From contig CALYAA010000011.1 of assembly GCA_944393385.1 (NCBI GenBank), forward strand, positions 1 through 52,609: DNA of 52,609 nucleotides, given 5' to 3'. The stretch is from an uncultured Clostridia bacterium (lineage in GTDB: Bacteria > Bacillota > Clostridia > TANB77 > CAG-508). Positions within the stretch are counted from its first letter, which is position 1, and each line of letters begins with the position of its first letter. A program made the position numbers and the translations under genes. Below, piece after piece: positions 8,113-16,801 of the stretch. The notes beneath the pieces were generated by a model. The model saw only the letters and a list, made by a program, of their open reading frames with translations. It had not been told where the DNA came from and made no database searches.

Positions 8113-9048
8113 ATGTATAACTTCAGAACTGATTTAGCTTTAGAAAGAAAAGATATTTATCAAAAAGCTAACAAATTAAATGAAATAGATGGTGTAGAAA
8201 GTACAGAAGAAATAATAAATGAATTAATTAAAATATCTAAAGTTAAGATAGTAAATGAAAATGGAGAAAAAGCATTAGGTAAAGCGAAAGGTAATTATAT
8301 AACAATTGATGTAAAAAATCTAAAAATTGCAGAGGAAGAGGAGATACAAAAAGCATCAGAAGTTGTATCTAAAGAATTAAGAAATATGATTCAAATCCAT
8401 ATAGATAAACAAGGAGAGGTTTTGGTTGTTGGGTTAGGAAATATTTATGTAACTCCAGATGCATTAGGACCTAAAGTTATTAATGAAATAGATGTTACAA
8501 GACATTTAATAAATTATTTACCACAATATGTTGAAGATGGAACAAGATCAGTAAGTGCAATTGCACCAGGAGTGTTAGGTACAACAGGAATAGAAACAGT
8601 TGAAATTTTAAAAGGTATTGTTCAAAATATTAAACCCAAATTAATAATTGTTATTGATGCATTAGCATCTAGAAGTATAGACAGAATTAGTAGTACAATT
8701 CAAATTTCCGACACAGGAATTGTTCCTGGTGCAGGAGTAGGAAATACAAGACAAGAAATCAGTGAAAATAGTCTTGGAATACCAGTTATATCTATGGGAA
8801 TTCCAACTGTTGTAGAATTGGCAACACTTGTTTCTGATGGAATAGATATATTTATAGATAGATTGCAAGAAAAGGCAGAATCAAACGATTATTTAAATCA
8901 ATTACAACAAAAAGACAAATATGAAGAAGTAAAAGAAGCATTAAATGTAGGGGAATATAATATGATAGTAACTCCAAAGGAAATAGATGATTTAATTGAA
9001 AATATGAAAGATATAGTAGCAAGAGGAATAAATTTTGCTGTTAATTAA
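8113..9048 (+). CDS. gpr: Germination protease GPR
   Basis: GPR (family A25) degrades small acid-soluble spore proteins during germination. 311 residues. The conserved core includes RTDLALE at residues 5-11, VVGLGNIYVTPDALGP, SAIAPGVLGTTGIET, IVIDALASRS and PGAGVGNTRQEIS. Bacillus GPR is made as a zymogen with a pro-peptide ahead of the RTDLA region; here only four residues precede it, so the propeptide is minimal or absent. The usual downstream partner spoIIP is not present. Translation initiation is unusual: no Shine-Dalgarno lies within normal distance of the ATG (see the leader entry). Confidence 0.95.
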   Translation: MYNFRTDLALERKDIYQKANKLNEIDGVESTEEIINELIKISKVKIVNENGEKALGKAKGNYITIDVKNLKIAEEEEIQKASEVVSKELRNMIQIHIDKQGEVLVVGLGNIYVTPDALGPKVINEIDVTRHLINYLPQYVEDGTRSVSAIAPGVLGTTGIETVEILKGIVQNIKPKLIIVIDALASRSIDRISSTIQISDTGIVPGAGVGNTRQEISENSLGIPVISMGIPTVVELATLVSDGIDIFIDRLQEKAESNDYLNQLQQKDKYEEVKEALNVGEYNMIVTPKEIDDLIENMKDIVARGINFAVN

Positions 9049-9104
9049 CTTTATGGCAAATAGTTATCATGAAGAGAAAGATTATTATATTTAAATAAAT
9101 TTAG

Positions 9105-9140
9105 AAAATATTTCAGTAAAACACTGAAATATTTTCTAAT
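9105..9140. terminator. Terminator between gpr and ytxC
   Basis: 13-bp perfect arms (9105-9117 and 9123-9135) with a 5-nt loop, between convergent genes. Confidence 0.7.
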
Positions 9141-9234
9141 ATTGATATAATAATATTTCTCTTTAAAGTATTATAATAATCATAAAATAAAAATTATTTC
9201 ATTTGTTAAATTTTATTATATAACCAAAATATTT

Positions 9235-10101
9235 TTATAACTTAGAACTTGAAGTATTCAAATTTTTATATAAATTACAAATACTGCAATCATTACATAT
9301 AACAATATGAGTTTCAAAAATTAATTTAAGAGTATTAATAAACTCAAACTGATTAATATCTTTTTTTGGTAAATGTAAAAATATTTTTTGTGGTAATAAA
9401 TTAAGTATAGTATTTAAAACAAAATCATTTTCTGAAAAAGAAATATCAGACAAATATTTTGCATCTAAAATGTTTTTATCAATTTCAATGACATTTAAAT
9501 CTTTATCTAAAATTATAATTCCAAAATCAGAAGATATAACGTGAATAATAGGAGTTAAAGAAGGTTGAGTATTAACATATAATTTCAATAAAGAAACAAA
9601 TTCTAAATATTCTTTTTCAATAATAAATTCATTTACAGAAAAATCTATTAATTCATTTAATAAATTTCTGTAATTATTTAATCTAAAATTTATAAAACCA
9701 GTCAAAACAATTGACTTATGACTAGAAATATAATTAAAAAAATCTTCAAAGAGCAATATTTGCCTATTTTGAAAAGAAAATTCACTATCATCACAAATAT
9801 TTTCTTCACATAAATTAAGAATCTTTGTTAATTCATAATTTTCAAAATAGAAATAATTTGAAAATAAAATATTTTTTATAATTTTATTTTCAAAATAATC
9901 TATTACTAAATAACTAAAAATTGTAGCAAGTTTTGTGTAAAAAAGCTCTGTATCTATTCCTTTATAGTGAATTATTATGTTTTTATAATGTTTGAATTCA
10001 TTACATGAATAAAAAACATTTAACATATTAAAATTTTTAAATTCGTTTTGTAAATAATTTAACAATTCTTCATTATTTGTTTTTATACATAATGAACTCA
10101 T
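9235..10101 (-). CDS. ytxC: Sporulation protein YtxC-like
   Basis: 288 residues from the ATG at 10101, which has GAAAGGA upstream on the minus strand; longer in-frame starts lack a good RBS. The central block (FINFRLNNYRNLLNELIDFSVNEFIIEKEYLEFVSLL, residues about 155-195, quoted in parts by its FRLxxY and EFIIEKEYxEFV motifs) matches YtxC, a putative sporulation protein in Bacillus and clostridia whose biochemical role is not known. The C-terminus has a CNDCSICNLY cysteine cluster. It lies convergent to gpr, among other spore genes. The function cannot be stated further. Confidence 0.65.
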   Translation of the reverse strand: MSSLCIKTNNEELLNYLQNEFKNFNMLNVFYSCNEFKHYKNIIIHYKGIDTELFYTKLATIFSYLVIDYFENKIIKNILFSNYFYFENYELTKILNLCEENICDDSEFSFQNRQILLFEDFFNYISSHKSIVLTGFINFRLNNYRNLLNELIDFSVNEFIIEKEYLEFVSLLKLYVNTQPSLTPIIHVISSDFGIIILDKDLNVIEIDKNILDAKYLSDISFSENDFVLNTILNLLPQKIFLHLPKKDINQFEFINTLKLIFETHIVICNDCSICNLYKNLNTSSSKL

Positions 10102-10327
10102 CACATAATCCTTTCTCATATTGTTTTGTATAGTATTTCCGAAAAAATAAAATTTATACAATCACTATGATATAATATTCAAATTATAAAAAAAAGTGAG
10201 GAGTTTTAGTGTTAAATAATTCTATATAAAGAATAATCTATAAGCCATAAATATTTACCAAAATATTATTAATTATATATAATAAAAATCTCAAAGTTAT
10301 AATGTTGTAGCTTATTAGATAACAAAA

Positions 10328-10363
10328 ACTTCACTCAATATAGAAATAAATTTTGAGTGAAGT
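10328..10363 (-). terminator. Terminator of the GH57 gene
   Basis: 11-bp perfect arms (10328-10338 and 10353-10363), followed on the minus strand by TTTTTGTT. The 10102-10327 gap otherwise shows only AT-rich sequence. Confidence 0.8.
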
Positions 10364-10368
10364 AAAAT

Positions 10369-11958
10369 TTATAATTTTGTATATATATGATAATTAATTT
10401 CTGGAAATACACAATCTTTTTTCTCAATATCTTTTAAAAACATAGAATCTATTTTATTCTTTTTAATTTGATTATATAATTTTGTAAAACGACCTATATG
10501 AAGTTCAATACGTTTTTTTGCATAATCAACCATAGTTCCATTTGTTATAATAAATAACCAATCACTACTTTGAGCAAGTAAAAGTTCACGTGCTGCTTGG
10601 TTTAAAGCTCTTTTTACAATACCTGTAGCTTCTGGATAATTTGTTGCAAGTTCTACCATTCTACTTCCAGCTTTATGTAAGTGCCTGTGAGCATAATCAT
10701 TAGTAGGATTTAACCAAACACCACTATATCCATTTGCACCCCAACTAGAACGACAAGGTTGACAAACTTGGATGTTTGGGTATCTATCAATATATTCAGA
10801 TGGTGTGATTAATTCAAAATTACATTCATCATAATAAATCTTTTTAAATAATATATATAACCAATATGGACCTTCATACCACCAATGACCATATAATTCA
10901 GCATCATAAGGGCAAAGAATAATAGGGGGAACATTCATATATTTTGAAGCATTTTCAATTTGTTCAGTTCTAGAATTCAAGAAATGTCCAGCCTGTCTTT
11001 CTGCAGAGTCTTTAGCCCATTGGATATCATAAATATCTTTTTGTTCTGTTTTTCCTGTTATTCTATAATAACGTATTCCAGTATGAACACGTACACCATT
11101 ATGAGCAATATAAGGTTTTATATAATCATAATCTGCATCATATCCAATATCTCTATAAAATTCTCTGTAATTAAAATCACCTGGATAACCATTAATTGAA
11201 CTCCAAACTTGTTGAGATGATGTAATATCACGACCAAAACAAGTTAATCCACCAGGTGAAGTAATAGGAGCACAAGTTCCATAAATAGGAGTAGGATCTG
11301 CATATAATACACCATGAGATTCTACAATAGCATATTCTATTCCAAATTCTTTTAAATATTTATCAGCTTCTGGAATATAGCCACATTCAGGAAGCCAAAT
11401 TCCACAAGGTTTTCTTTTAAAATATTTTTCATATGTTTGTACACCAACAGCTATTTGAGCTCTAACAGTTTCTTCTGTAACATATAATATTGGGAAATAT
11501 CCATGTGTTGCACCACATGTAATAATTTCTAATACACCAATATCTTGAAAATGTTTAAACTGTTCTATTAGATTACAATTACATTCATCTCTAAAAAAGT
11601 GTAAATCACTTGTATATCTATCATAATAGTAATGTGATAATTTATTAATTCTTTCATTTCCTGCTGTTCTTTTTATTTCTTTTTCTGATAATTCTATTAA
11701 TTTCTCTAGATATTTAATATATTTTTGTTGTAATAATTTATTATCTAACATAGAAAGAAGAGGAGGAGTCATAGACATAGTAATTCTAAAATTAACTCCT
11801 TCATCTACAAGTTTTTGAAAGTTGTGTAATAGTGGTATATATGTTTCTGAAATTGCTTCATATAACCATGATTCTTCAAGATAATCATCACTTTCTGGAT
11901 GATGAATAAATGGAAGATGTGCATGTAATACAAAGCTTACATATCCTTTTTTCTGCAT
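10369..11958 (-). CDS. GH57 1,4-alpha-glucan branching enzyme
   Basis: About 529 residues. GH57 branching enzymes make alpha-1,6 branches in glycogen. Family signatures: HAHLPFIHHPE near the N-terminus, ITCGATHGYFPIL, GIWLPECGY (the Glu is the expected nucleophile), and CPYDAELYGHWWYEGP (the Asp is the expected acid/base), then the C-terminal helical domain with WGANGYSGVWLN and AQSSDWLF. The minus-strand RBS GAAAGGA is followed by ATGs at 11970 and 11958; I prefer 11958 (MQKKGYVSF) because the earlier one touches the RBS. It is probably co-expressed with the DUF4912 gene upstream. Confidence 0.88.
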   Translation of the reverse strand: MQKKGYVSFVLHAHLPFIHHPESDDYLEESWLYEAISETYIPLLHNFQKLVDEGVNFRITMSMTPPLLSMLDNKLLQQKYIKYLEKLIELSEKEIKRTAGNERINKLSHYYYDRYTSDLHFFRDECNCNLIEQFKHFQDIGVLEIITCGATHGYFPILYVTEETVRAQIAVGVQTYEKYFKRKPCGIWLPECGYIPEADKYLKEFGIEYAIVESHGVLYADPTPIYGTCAPITSPGGLTCFGRDITSSQQVWSSINGYPGDFNYREFYRDIGYDADYDYIKPYIAHNGVRVHTGIRYYRITGKTEQKDIYDIQWAKDSAERQAGHFLNSRTEQIENASKYMNVPPIILCPYDAELYGHWWYEGPYWLYILFKKIYYDECNFELITPSEYIDRYPNIQVCQPCRSSWGANGYSGVWLNPTNDYAHRHLHKAGSRMVELATNYPEATGIVKRALNQAARELLLAQSSDWLFIITNGTMVDYAKKRIELHIGRFTKLYNQIKKNKIDSMFLKDIEKKDCVFPEINYHIYTKL

Positions 11959-11984
11959 TTTTTGTTCCATTCCTTTCATTATAT

Positions 11985-12012
11985 AAGTCGTAGGAAAGTC
12001 CTACGACTTTTT
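11985..12012. terminator. Hairpin between DUF4912 gene and GH57 gene
   Basis: 11-bp perfect stem (11985-11995 with 11999-12009), 3-nt loop. The T-run is on the plus-strand side. On the minus strand, where the genes lie, it is preceded by AAAAA and sits just before the GH57 RBS, so it may act as an attenuator or RNA-processing site rather than a simple terminator. Confidence 0.55.
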
Positions 12013-12074
12013 GTCTGTGTAATTTAATTATAAAAAATTATAATTGTTAGCACTTTATGATGGTTTATGAAATT

Positions 12075-13427
12075 TTAACTGTGTGGCATCCTACTTGAAG
12101 ATAATCCACCAGATGAAGGATTAGAAAGTGTTACAAGAACTGACAAATCATCATTTTTATAAATTGCTGTATATAATCCTTCTAGAATTTCACTACTTAT
12201 ATATGGTAATTCTGTTTTGTCTATTAATGGTATATTTTTAATGATATCATATAATGGTATACTTGTTTCTTGTTTTGTTTTTACATTTCTATATTTAATT
12301 GTATTATTTTCATTCGTTTTAAATAATATATGATCATTTGGTAATTCAATAGAATTTGATGAAGAAACAAACATATAATCATTTTTGAATTTTTCTTTAA
12401 TATTTTTTATATAATTTATTTTTGCTTTTATTAGTTCAACTTGATTTTCAGCACTTTTATTATCAGTATTATCTACAGAAGGTTCTTCAGTTTCATTAAT
12501 ATCAAAATGATTTATTAATTTTCTGCCAAGTTCAACTCTATAATGACATTTACTATCATTTACTCTTAAATACCAACTATTTGCAAAATCATTAATAATT
12601 ACTTCAAAACTATAATTCATTGTATCATTGTGAACAATCAAAACAGGATATGTAATATTAAAGAAATCTTCTCCAAATTGTTTAATATAATTTTCTCTAT
12701 CCTTATCAGATATATCCCAATAAACAAAAAGGGTATTAGGTGTTTGATAAAGTATTCTTACAATTGTTTCATTATATCTATATGGTAATTCATAATGTTC
12801 CAAAACAGTTACAGGTTCTGTTTTCTTTACAGTATTTTTTGCTGTTTTTGTGTTTTTTGTTTTGTAAGAATTTTTTGAACTTTTGGTTTTAGAAATATTG
12901 ATATCTTTTTTACTTTTTGTGCTTGTATTTGAAGTTGATTTAGTTTTTGAAGTTGTTTTTGCTTCTTTTTCTGTAGATGGCTTTTCTTTTGGGGTTGTTG
13001 TACTTTTACTATCAATTGCTTTTGAAGCAATTGTTTTACTTACAGTTGTATCTTTTGAAGTTGTTTTCTTTTCTTTTGGAGATACATTTTTTGCCAATAC
13101 TTCTAATTTTGCTGTATTTGTAGTAGATTTATTTTTACTAGATTCTGTTGTGGCAACTTTTTTCTTTGAATCTGTTTTTTTAACTTGTTTTTTTTCTACT
13201 TCTTTTTTTGTATTTTCAGCTTTAGGTTTAGAACCTATAATTTTCTTAGAAGCTTCTTTAATTGTTTCAGCAACTTTTACAGCAAATTCTTTTGCTGTAG
13301 AATTCTTTTTTGATTGTGTAACAATTTCTTTCTCATTCTTTTTCTCGCTCTTAACTGTAGAGTTTTTACTATTTTTTTGTGTTTCTTTTAAAGCACCTTT
13401 TTTTGTTTCATTTGTTTTTGATGGCAT
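12075..13427 (-). CDS. DUF4912 protein with long Lys/Ser/Thr-rich N-terminus
   Basis: 450 residues. Residues 1 to about 200 are low-complexity Lys/Ser/Thr/Ala (histone-H1-like composition) and are likely disordered. The DUF4912 domain follows at about 205-300: ELPYRYNETIVRILYQ, LFVYWDISD and the FANSWYLRVND region. The C-terminal part ends SGGLSSSRMPHS. DUF4912 genes are often next to GH57 alpha-glucan enzymes in clostridia and Thermotogae, as here, which suggests a role in glycogen metabolism or granule binding; this is inference. AGGAGG lies 5 nt before the ATG on the minus strand. The basic tail could bind nucleic acid or anionic polymer. Confidence 0.75.
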   Translation of the reverse strand: MPSKTNETKKGALKETQKNSKNSTVKSEKKNEKEIVTQSKKNSTAKEFAVKVAETIKEASKKIIGSKPKAENTKKEVEKKQVKKTDSKKKVATTESSKNKSTTNTAKLEVLAKNVSPKEKKTTSKDTTVSKTIASKAIDSKSTTTPKEKPSTEKEAKTTSKTKSTSNTSTKSKKDINISKTKSSKNSYKTKNTKTAKNTVKKTEPVTVLEHYELPYRYNETIVRILYQTPNTLFVYWDISDKDRENYIKQFGEDFFNITYPVLIVHNDTMNYSFEVIINDFANSWYLRVNDSKCHYRVELGRKLINHFDINETEEPSVDNTDNKSAENQVELIKAKINYIKNIKEKFKNDYMFVSSSNSIELPNDHILFKTNENNTIKYRNVKTKQETSIPLYDIIKNIPLIDKTELPYISSEILEGLYTAIYKNDDLSVLVTLSNPSSGGLSSSRMPHS

Positions 13428-13517
13428 TTTTCTCCTCCTATGTAAGACGTTTTTCTATATATTATACTAAATTTGAAATAAATTCAAGGGAATTTATAAA
13501 TTTAATGAAAAATATTT

Positions 13518-13602
13518 TGTATGTGTGTCAATGATGTGAAACAAATTTAATTATATTACAGAATTATATTAAAATTTGTTTCACATCATTGACACACATA
13601 CA
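13518..13602. repeat. 85-bp palindrome with perfect 31-bp arms
   Basis: Arms 13518-13548 and 13572-13602 are exact inverted copies, with a 23-nt centre and a following GGG-TTTTTTT. It lies between the divergent DUF4912 and infC genes, upstream of the infC promoter. It has no coding content. The ends read TGTATGTGTGTCAAT. It could be a miniature mobile or REP-like element, or a strong insulating terminator. Confidence 0.75.
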
Positions 13603-13632
13603 GGGTTTTTTTATAAAAAATTCAAAAAACTA

Positions 13633-13661
13633 TTGACAAAAAATATAAAACATATTATAAT
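13633..13661 (+). promoter_or_regulatory. Sigma-A promoter of infC-rpmI-rplT
   Basis: Perfect consensus: TTGACA (13633-13638), 17-bp spacer, TATAAT (13656-13661). Confidence 0.85.
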
Positions 13662-13667
13662 ATTAAA

Positions 13668-13931
13668 CGTTACAAGAAGAAGTTATCCACTTCTCACCTT
13701 ATCTATGTGGAAAAAGGTTAGAAAAAATTTATATTATATGTAATTAAATTACGAAAAAAGTATAATATATTTATGTGGAATTGGCTTGTAACAAAGTCAA
13801 TTTTTTTTGTTGTGTAGGAAAAATCGACTTTAAAGGAGATTTTGACGTACAGAACAAATATGCGAAAGTTAGATTTTCTAGCATTTGCAATGCGTAGAAA
13901 ATCTTGATTACGCTTTTTATTTTTCTAGGAG
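13668..13931 (+). promoter_or_regulatory. infC operon leader (L20-type autoregulatory leader)
   Basis: A leader of about 260 nt separates the promoter from infC. It contains ACAAGAAGAAGTTATCCACTT, a block I associate with Firmicute infC leaders. Near its end is a terminator-like hairpin (arms AGATTTTCTA and TAGAAAATCT around 13872-13902) followed by CGCTTTTTATTTTT. In Bacillus, ribosomal protein L20 binds this leader and causes premature termination. Confidence 0.6.
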
Positions 13932-13940
13932 GTGTTTTAT

Positions 13941-14453
13941 ATAAAACAAGAATTACCAATTAATGGTCAAATTAGAGCAAAAGAAGTTCAATTAATAGGA
14001 GAAAATGGAGAAAAACTAGGAATGTTACCAACACCAAGAGCATTAGAAATAGCAGAAGAAAAAAAATTAGATTTAGTACTAGTTTCACCAAATGCACAAG
14101 TTCCAGTATGTAAAATAATGAATTATGGAAAATACAAATTTGAACAAGCAAAAAAAGAAAAAGAAGCAAAGAAAAAGCAAAAAGTACAAGAAACAAAGGA
14201 ACTAAGAATCACTCCAAATATTGAAGAACATGATTTTGGATTTAAAGCAAAAAATGCAAGAAAATTCATAGAAGACGGAAACAAAGTAAAAATAACTGTT
14301 AGATTTAGAGGAAGAGAACTAAATAATGTAAAAATGGGAGAAGACGTTTTAAATGAATTTATATCAGCATTAAGCGATGTAGCAGTAGTTGAAAAAAGTC
14401 CAAAACTAGAAGGTAAAAACATGTTTATAATACTAGCTAAAAAAGCTAATTAA
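13941..14453 (+). CDS. infC: Translation initiation factor IF-3
   Basis: IF-3 binds the 30S subunit, checks start-codon choice and prevents subunit joining. N-domain: INGQIRAKEVQLIGENGEKLG; C-domain: ELRITPNIEEHDFGFKAKNA and KITVRFRGRE. About 170 residues, standard length. AGGAGG occupies 13927-13932, so the in-frame GTG at 13932 overlaps it. The codon 8 nt downstream of it, where initiation should occur, is ATA (13941), giving M-KQELPINGQIR. IF-3 genes of other bacteria use AUU or AUA starts, which lets IF-3 repress its own translation. First gene of infC-rpmI-rplT. Confidence 0.93.
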   Translation: MKQELPINGQIRAKEVQLIGENGEKLGMLPTPRALEIAEEKKLDLVLVSPNAQVPVCKIMNYGKYKFEQAKKEKEAKKKQKVQETKELRITPNIEEHDFGFKAKNARKFIEDGNKVKITVRFRGRELNNVKMGEDVLNEFISALSDVAVVEKSPKLEGKNMFIILAKKAN

Positions 14454-14491
14454 AGCTTATAATATAAAAACAATTGAAAGGAGCAATTACA

Positions 14492-14695
14492 ATGCCAAAA
14501 TTAAAAACAAATAAAGCTGCAAAGAAAAGATATTCTTTAACAGCAACAGGTAAAGTAAAAAGAACAACAGCTAATAGAAGACACTTATTAGCAAACAAAA
14601 CAAAAAGACAAAAAATGTCTAGCAGATGTCCAAAAGCATATGCAGATAAAACATGTGAAAACACAATAAAGAAATTATTACCATATGGTAACTAG
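14492..14695 (+). CDS. rpmI: 50S ribosomal protein L35
   Basis: 67-residue basic ribosomal protein. [20 protein letters not shown] and the [13 protein letters not shown] block are typical of L35. GAAAGGAG lies about 9 nt before the ATG at 14492. Middle gene of the IF-3/L35/L20 operon. Confidence 0.97.
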   Translation: MPKLKTNKAAKKRYSLTATGKVKRTTANRRHLLANKTKRQKMSSRCPKAYADKTCENTIKKLLPYGN

Positions 14696-14715
14696 AATTT
14701 AAGGAGGGAACAATA

Positions 14716-15066
14716 ATGGCAAGAGTAAAATCAGCAATGACTACAAGAGCAAGACATAAAAAAGTATTAAAACAAGCAAAAGGATATTATGGTGCAAAAC
14801 ATTACAGATTCAGAAATGCAAATCAAGCAGTATTAAAATCATTATCATATGCATATGTTGGAAGAAAAGATAAAAAAAGTGATTTTAGAAAACTATGGAT
14901 AGCAAGAATAAATGCTGCAGCAAGAATGAATGGAACAACATATAGTAAATTAATATCAGGATTAAAGAAAGCTAATGTAACAATAAACAGAAAAATGTTA
15001 TCAGAAATAGCTATAAATGATCCAAAAGCATTTACAGAGATTGCTACAATCGCAAAAAATGCTTAA
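14716..15066 (+). CDS. rplT: 50S ribosomal protein L20
   Basis: 116 residues. [20 protein letters not shown] and [19 protein letters not shown] are characteristic. L20 is needed early in 50S assembly and is the known repressor of this operon in Firmicutes. AAGGAGG precedes the start. Confidence 0.97.
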   Translation: MARVKSAMTTRARHKKVLKQAKGYYGAKHYRFRNANQAVLKSLSYAYVGRKDKKSDFRKLWIARINAAARMNGTTYSKLISGLKKANVTINRKMLSEIAINDPKAFTEIATIAKNA

Positions 15067-15076
15067 GAAAGAGAGG

Positions 15077-15116
15077 AGGTCTTTATTTGAAATAAAATCA
15101 AATAAGACCTTTTTGC
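15077..15116 (+). terminator. Terminator after rplT
   Basis: Stem AGGTCTT-ATTTG (15077-15089) with CAAATAAGACCT (15099-15110), then TTTTT. Confidence 0.85.
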
Positions 15117-15181
15117 GTTTAAATTCAAACACTAATAATATAGCACATTTTTAATATTATAGAAAAGAAAGGAAATAAAAA

Positions 15182-16690
15182 ATGGCAAAAATATTAGAAG
15201 ATATATCAAGAACATTTAATGAATTCTTACTATTACCAAATTTAACAGATGAAAGATGTATACCATCAAATGTATCATTAAAAACACCACTTGTAAAATT
15301 TAAAAAAGGAGAAGAACCAAAATATTCAGCAAATGTACCAATGGTATCTGCAATAATGCAATCTGTTTCTGGAGAAAAAATGGGAATTGCACTAGCACGA
15401 GAAGGAGGAGTTGCATTTATATTTGGATCACAACCAATTAAATCACAAGCAGAAATGGTATATCATGTAAAAAAACATAAAGCAGGTTTTGTTGTAAGTG
15501 ATTCAAATGTAAAAAGTGGAACAACTCTAAAGGAAGTAATAGAATTAGTAAAAGAAACAGGGCATTCAACAGTAATGATTACAGAAGATGGAACAGCAAA
15601 TGGAAAATTTCTAGGACTTGTTACAGACAAAGACTATAGAATTTCAAGAGATGATATGAATGCTCCAATAGATAATTTTATGACACGAAAAGAAAATGTA
15701 ATATGGGCAGAGGAAGGAATCAACTTAGTAGAAGCAAATGATATAATATGGGAAAAGAAAAAAGAATGTTTACCAATATTAACAAAAGAAGGAAACTTAA
15801 AATATTTAGTATTTAGAAAAGATTATGAAGAAAGAAAAAATAATCCTAATTCTTTACTAGATGAAAACAAAAGATACATAGTAGGAGCTGGAATTAATAC
15901 AAGAGATTATGAAGAAAGAGTACCAGCATTAGTAAAAGCTGGTGTAGACTTATTATGTATAGACTCATCAGATGGTTATTCTGTATGGCAAAAAAATACA
16001 ATTAAATTTATTAGAGAAAAATATGGAGACTCAGTAAAAGTTGGAGCAGGTAATGTAGTAGATGCAGAAGGCTTTAGATATCTTGCTGATGCAGGAGCTG
16101 ACTTTATAAAAGTCGGAGTAGGAGGAGGATCTATATGTATAACAAGAGAAACAAAAGGAATAGGTAGAGGACAAGCAAGTAGTTTACTTGATGTTGTTGC
16201 AGAAAGAGATAAATATTTTGAAGAAACAGGAGTATATATTCCAATATGTTCAGATGGAGGAATAGTACATGATCATCATATTACAATTGCATTAGCATTA
16301 GGAGCAGATTTTGTAATGATGGGACGTTATTTTGCAAGATTTGACGAAAGCCCAACAAGAGTTGTTAGAATAGACAATAATTTTGTTAAAGAATATTGGG
16401 GAGAAGGATCAAATAGAGCAAGAAATTGGCAAAGATATGATATGGGAGGAGACAAAAAACTTTCATTTGAAGAAGGTGTTGATTCCTATATTCCATATGC
16501 AGGACCATTAAAAGATAATCTTGCAATAACAGTTGCAAAAATAAAATCCACAATGTGTAATTGTGGTGCAATTACAATTAAAGAATTACATGAAAAAGCA
16601 AGACTTACAATAGTGTCAAATGTAAGTATTGCAGAAGGCAAAGCACATGATGTAATTCTTAAAGAAGTAGATAGTCAATATAAAAATTAA
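15182..16690 (+). CDS. guaB: IMP dehydrogenase
   Basis: Oxidises IMP to XMP with NAD+, the committed step to GMP. 502 residues: the (beta/alpha)8 barrel is interrupted at about 105-225 by a CBS-domain pair. The catalytic loop is [20 protein letters not shown] with its Cys. [20 protein letters not shown] and the flap RNWQRYD follow. The C-terminal half resembles the Tritrichomonas foetus-type IMPDH (for example the [19 protein letters not shown] and STMCNCGA segments) more than Bacillus GuaB. GAAAGG precedes the ATG. Monocistronic, convergent with spoVAE. Confidence 0.93.
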   Translation: MAKILEDISRTFNEFLLLPNLTDERCIPSNVSLKTPLVKFKKGEEPKYSANVPMVSAIMQSVSGEKMGIALAREGGVAFIFGSQPIKSQAEMVYHVKKHKAGFVVSDSNVKSGTTLKEVIELVKETGHSTVMITEDGTANGKFLGLVTDKDYRISRDDMNAPIDNFMTRKENVIWAEEGINLVEANDIIWEKKKECLPILTKEGNLKYLVFRKDYEERKNNPNSLLDENKRYIVGAGINTRDYEERVPALVKAGVDLLCIDSSDGYSVWQKNTIKFIREKYGDSVKVGAGNVVDAEGFRYLADAGADFIKVGVGGGSICITRETKGIGRGQASSLLDVVAERDKYFEETGVYIPICSDGGIVHDHHITIALALGADFVMMGRYFARFDESPTRVVRIDNNFVKEYWGEGSNRARNWQRYDMGGDKKLSFEEGVDSYIPYAGPLKDNLAITVAKIKSTMCNCGAITIKELHEKARLTIVSNVSIAEGKAHDVILKEVDSQYKN

Positions 16691-16698
16691 TGTCAGTA

Positions 16699-16783
16699 TG
16701 TCAGATGGGTTGTCGGTGGGGACGGAGATTTTGACACAATTCTAGTGTCAAAATCTCCGTCCCCACTGACAACCCATCTGACA
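16699..16783. repeat. 85-bp GC-rich near-perfect palindrome
   Basis: Arms 16700-16737 and 16745-16782 match at 37 of 38 positions (the exception is a G-U-compatible pair), with a 7-nt loop and one more pair outside. The GC content is far above the surroundings. It contains the word GGGGACGGAGATTTTGACAC. It lies between convergent guaB and spoVAE and could terminate both. From memory, similar clostridial intergenic repeats exist; I infer a mobile REP/MITE-like element. Confidence 0.8.
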
Positions 16784-16801
16784 ACTTACAGACAAAAAGT
16801 T

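Noticed and set aside
10205..10230. Short plus-strand ORF after GAGGAG near 10200-10230
   Set aside because: Only six codons from a GTG; no further support.
12883..13470. 195-codon frame opposite the DUF4912 gene
   Set aside because: It is the antisense of a Lys/Ser/Thr-rich low-complexity stretch, giving a Phe/Val-rich artefact.
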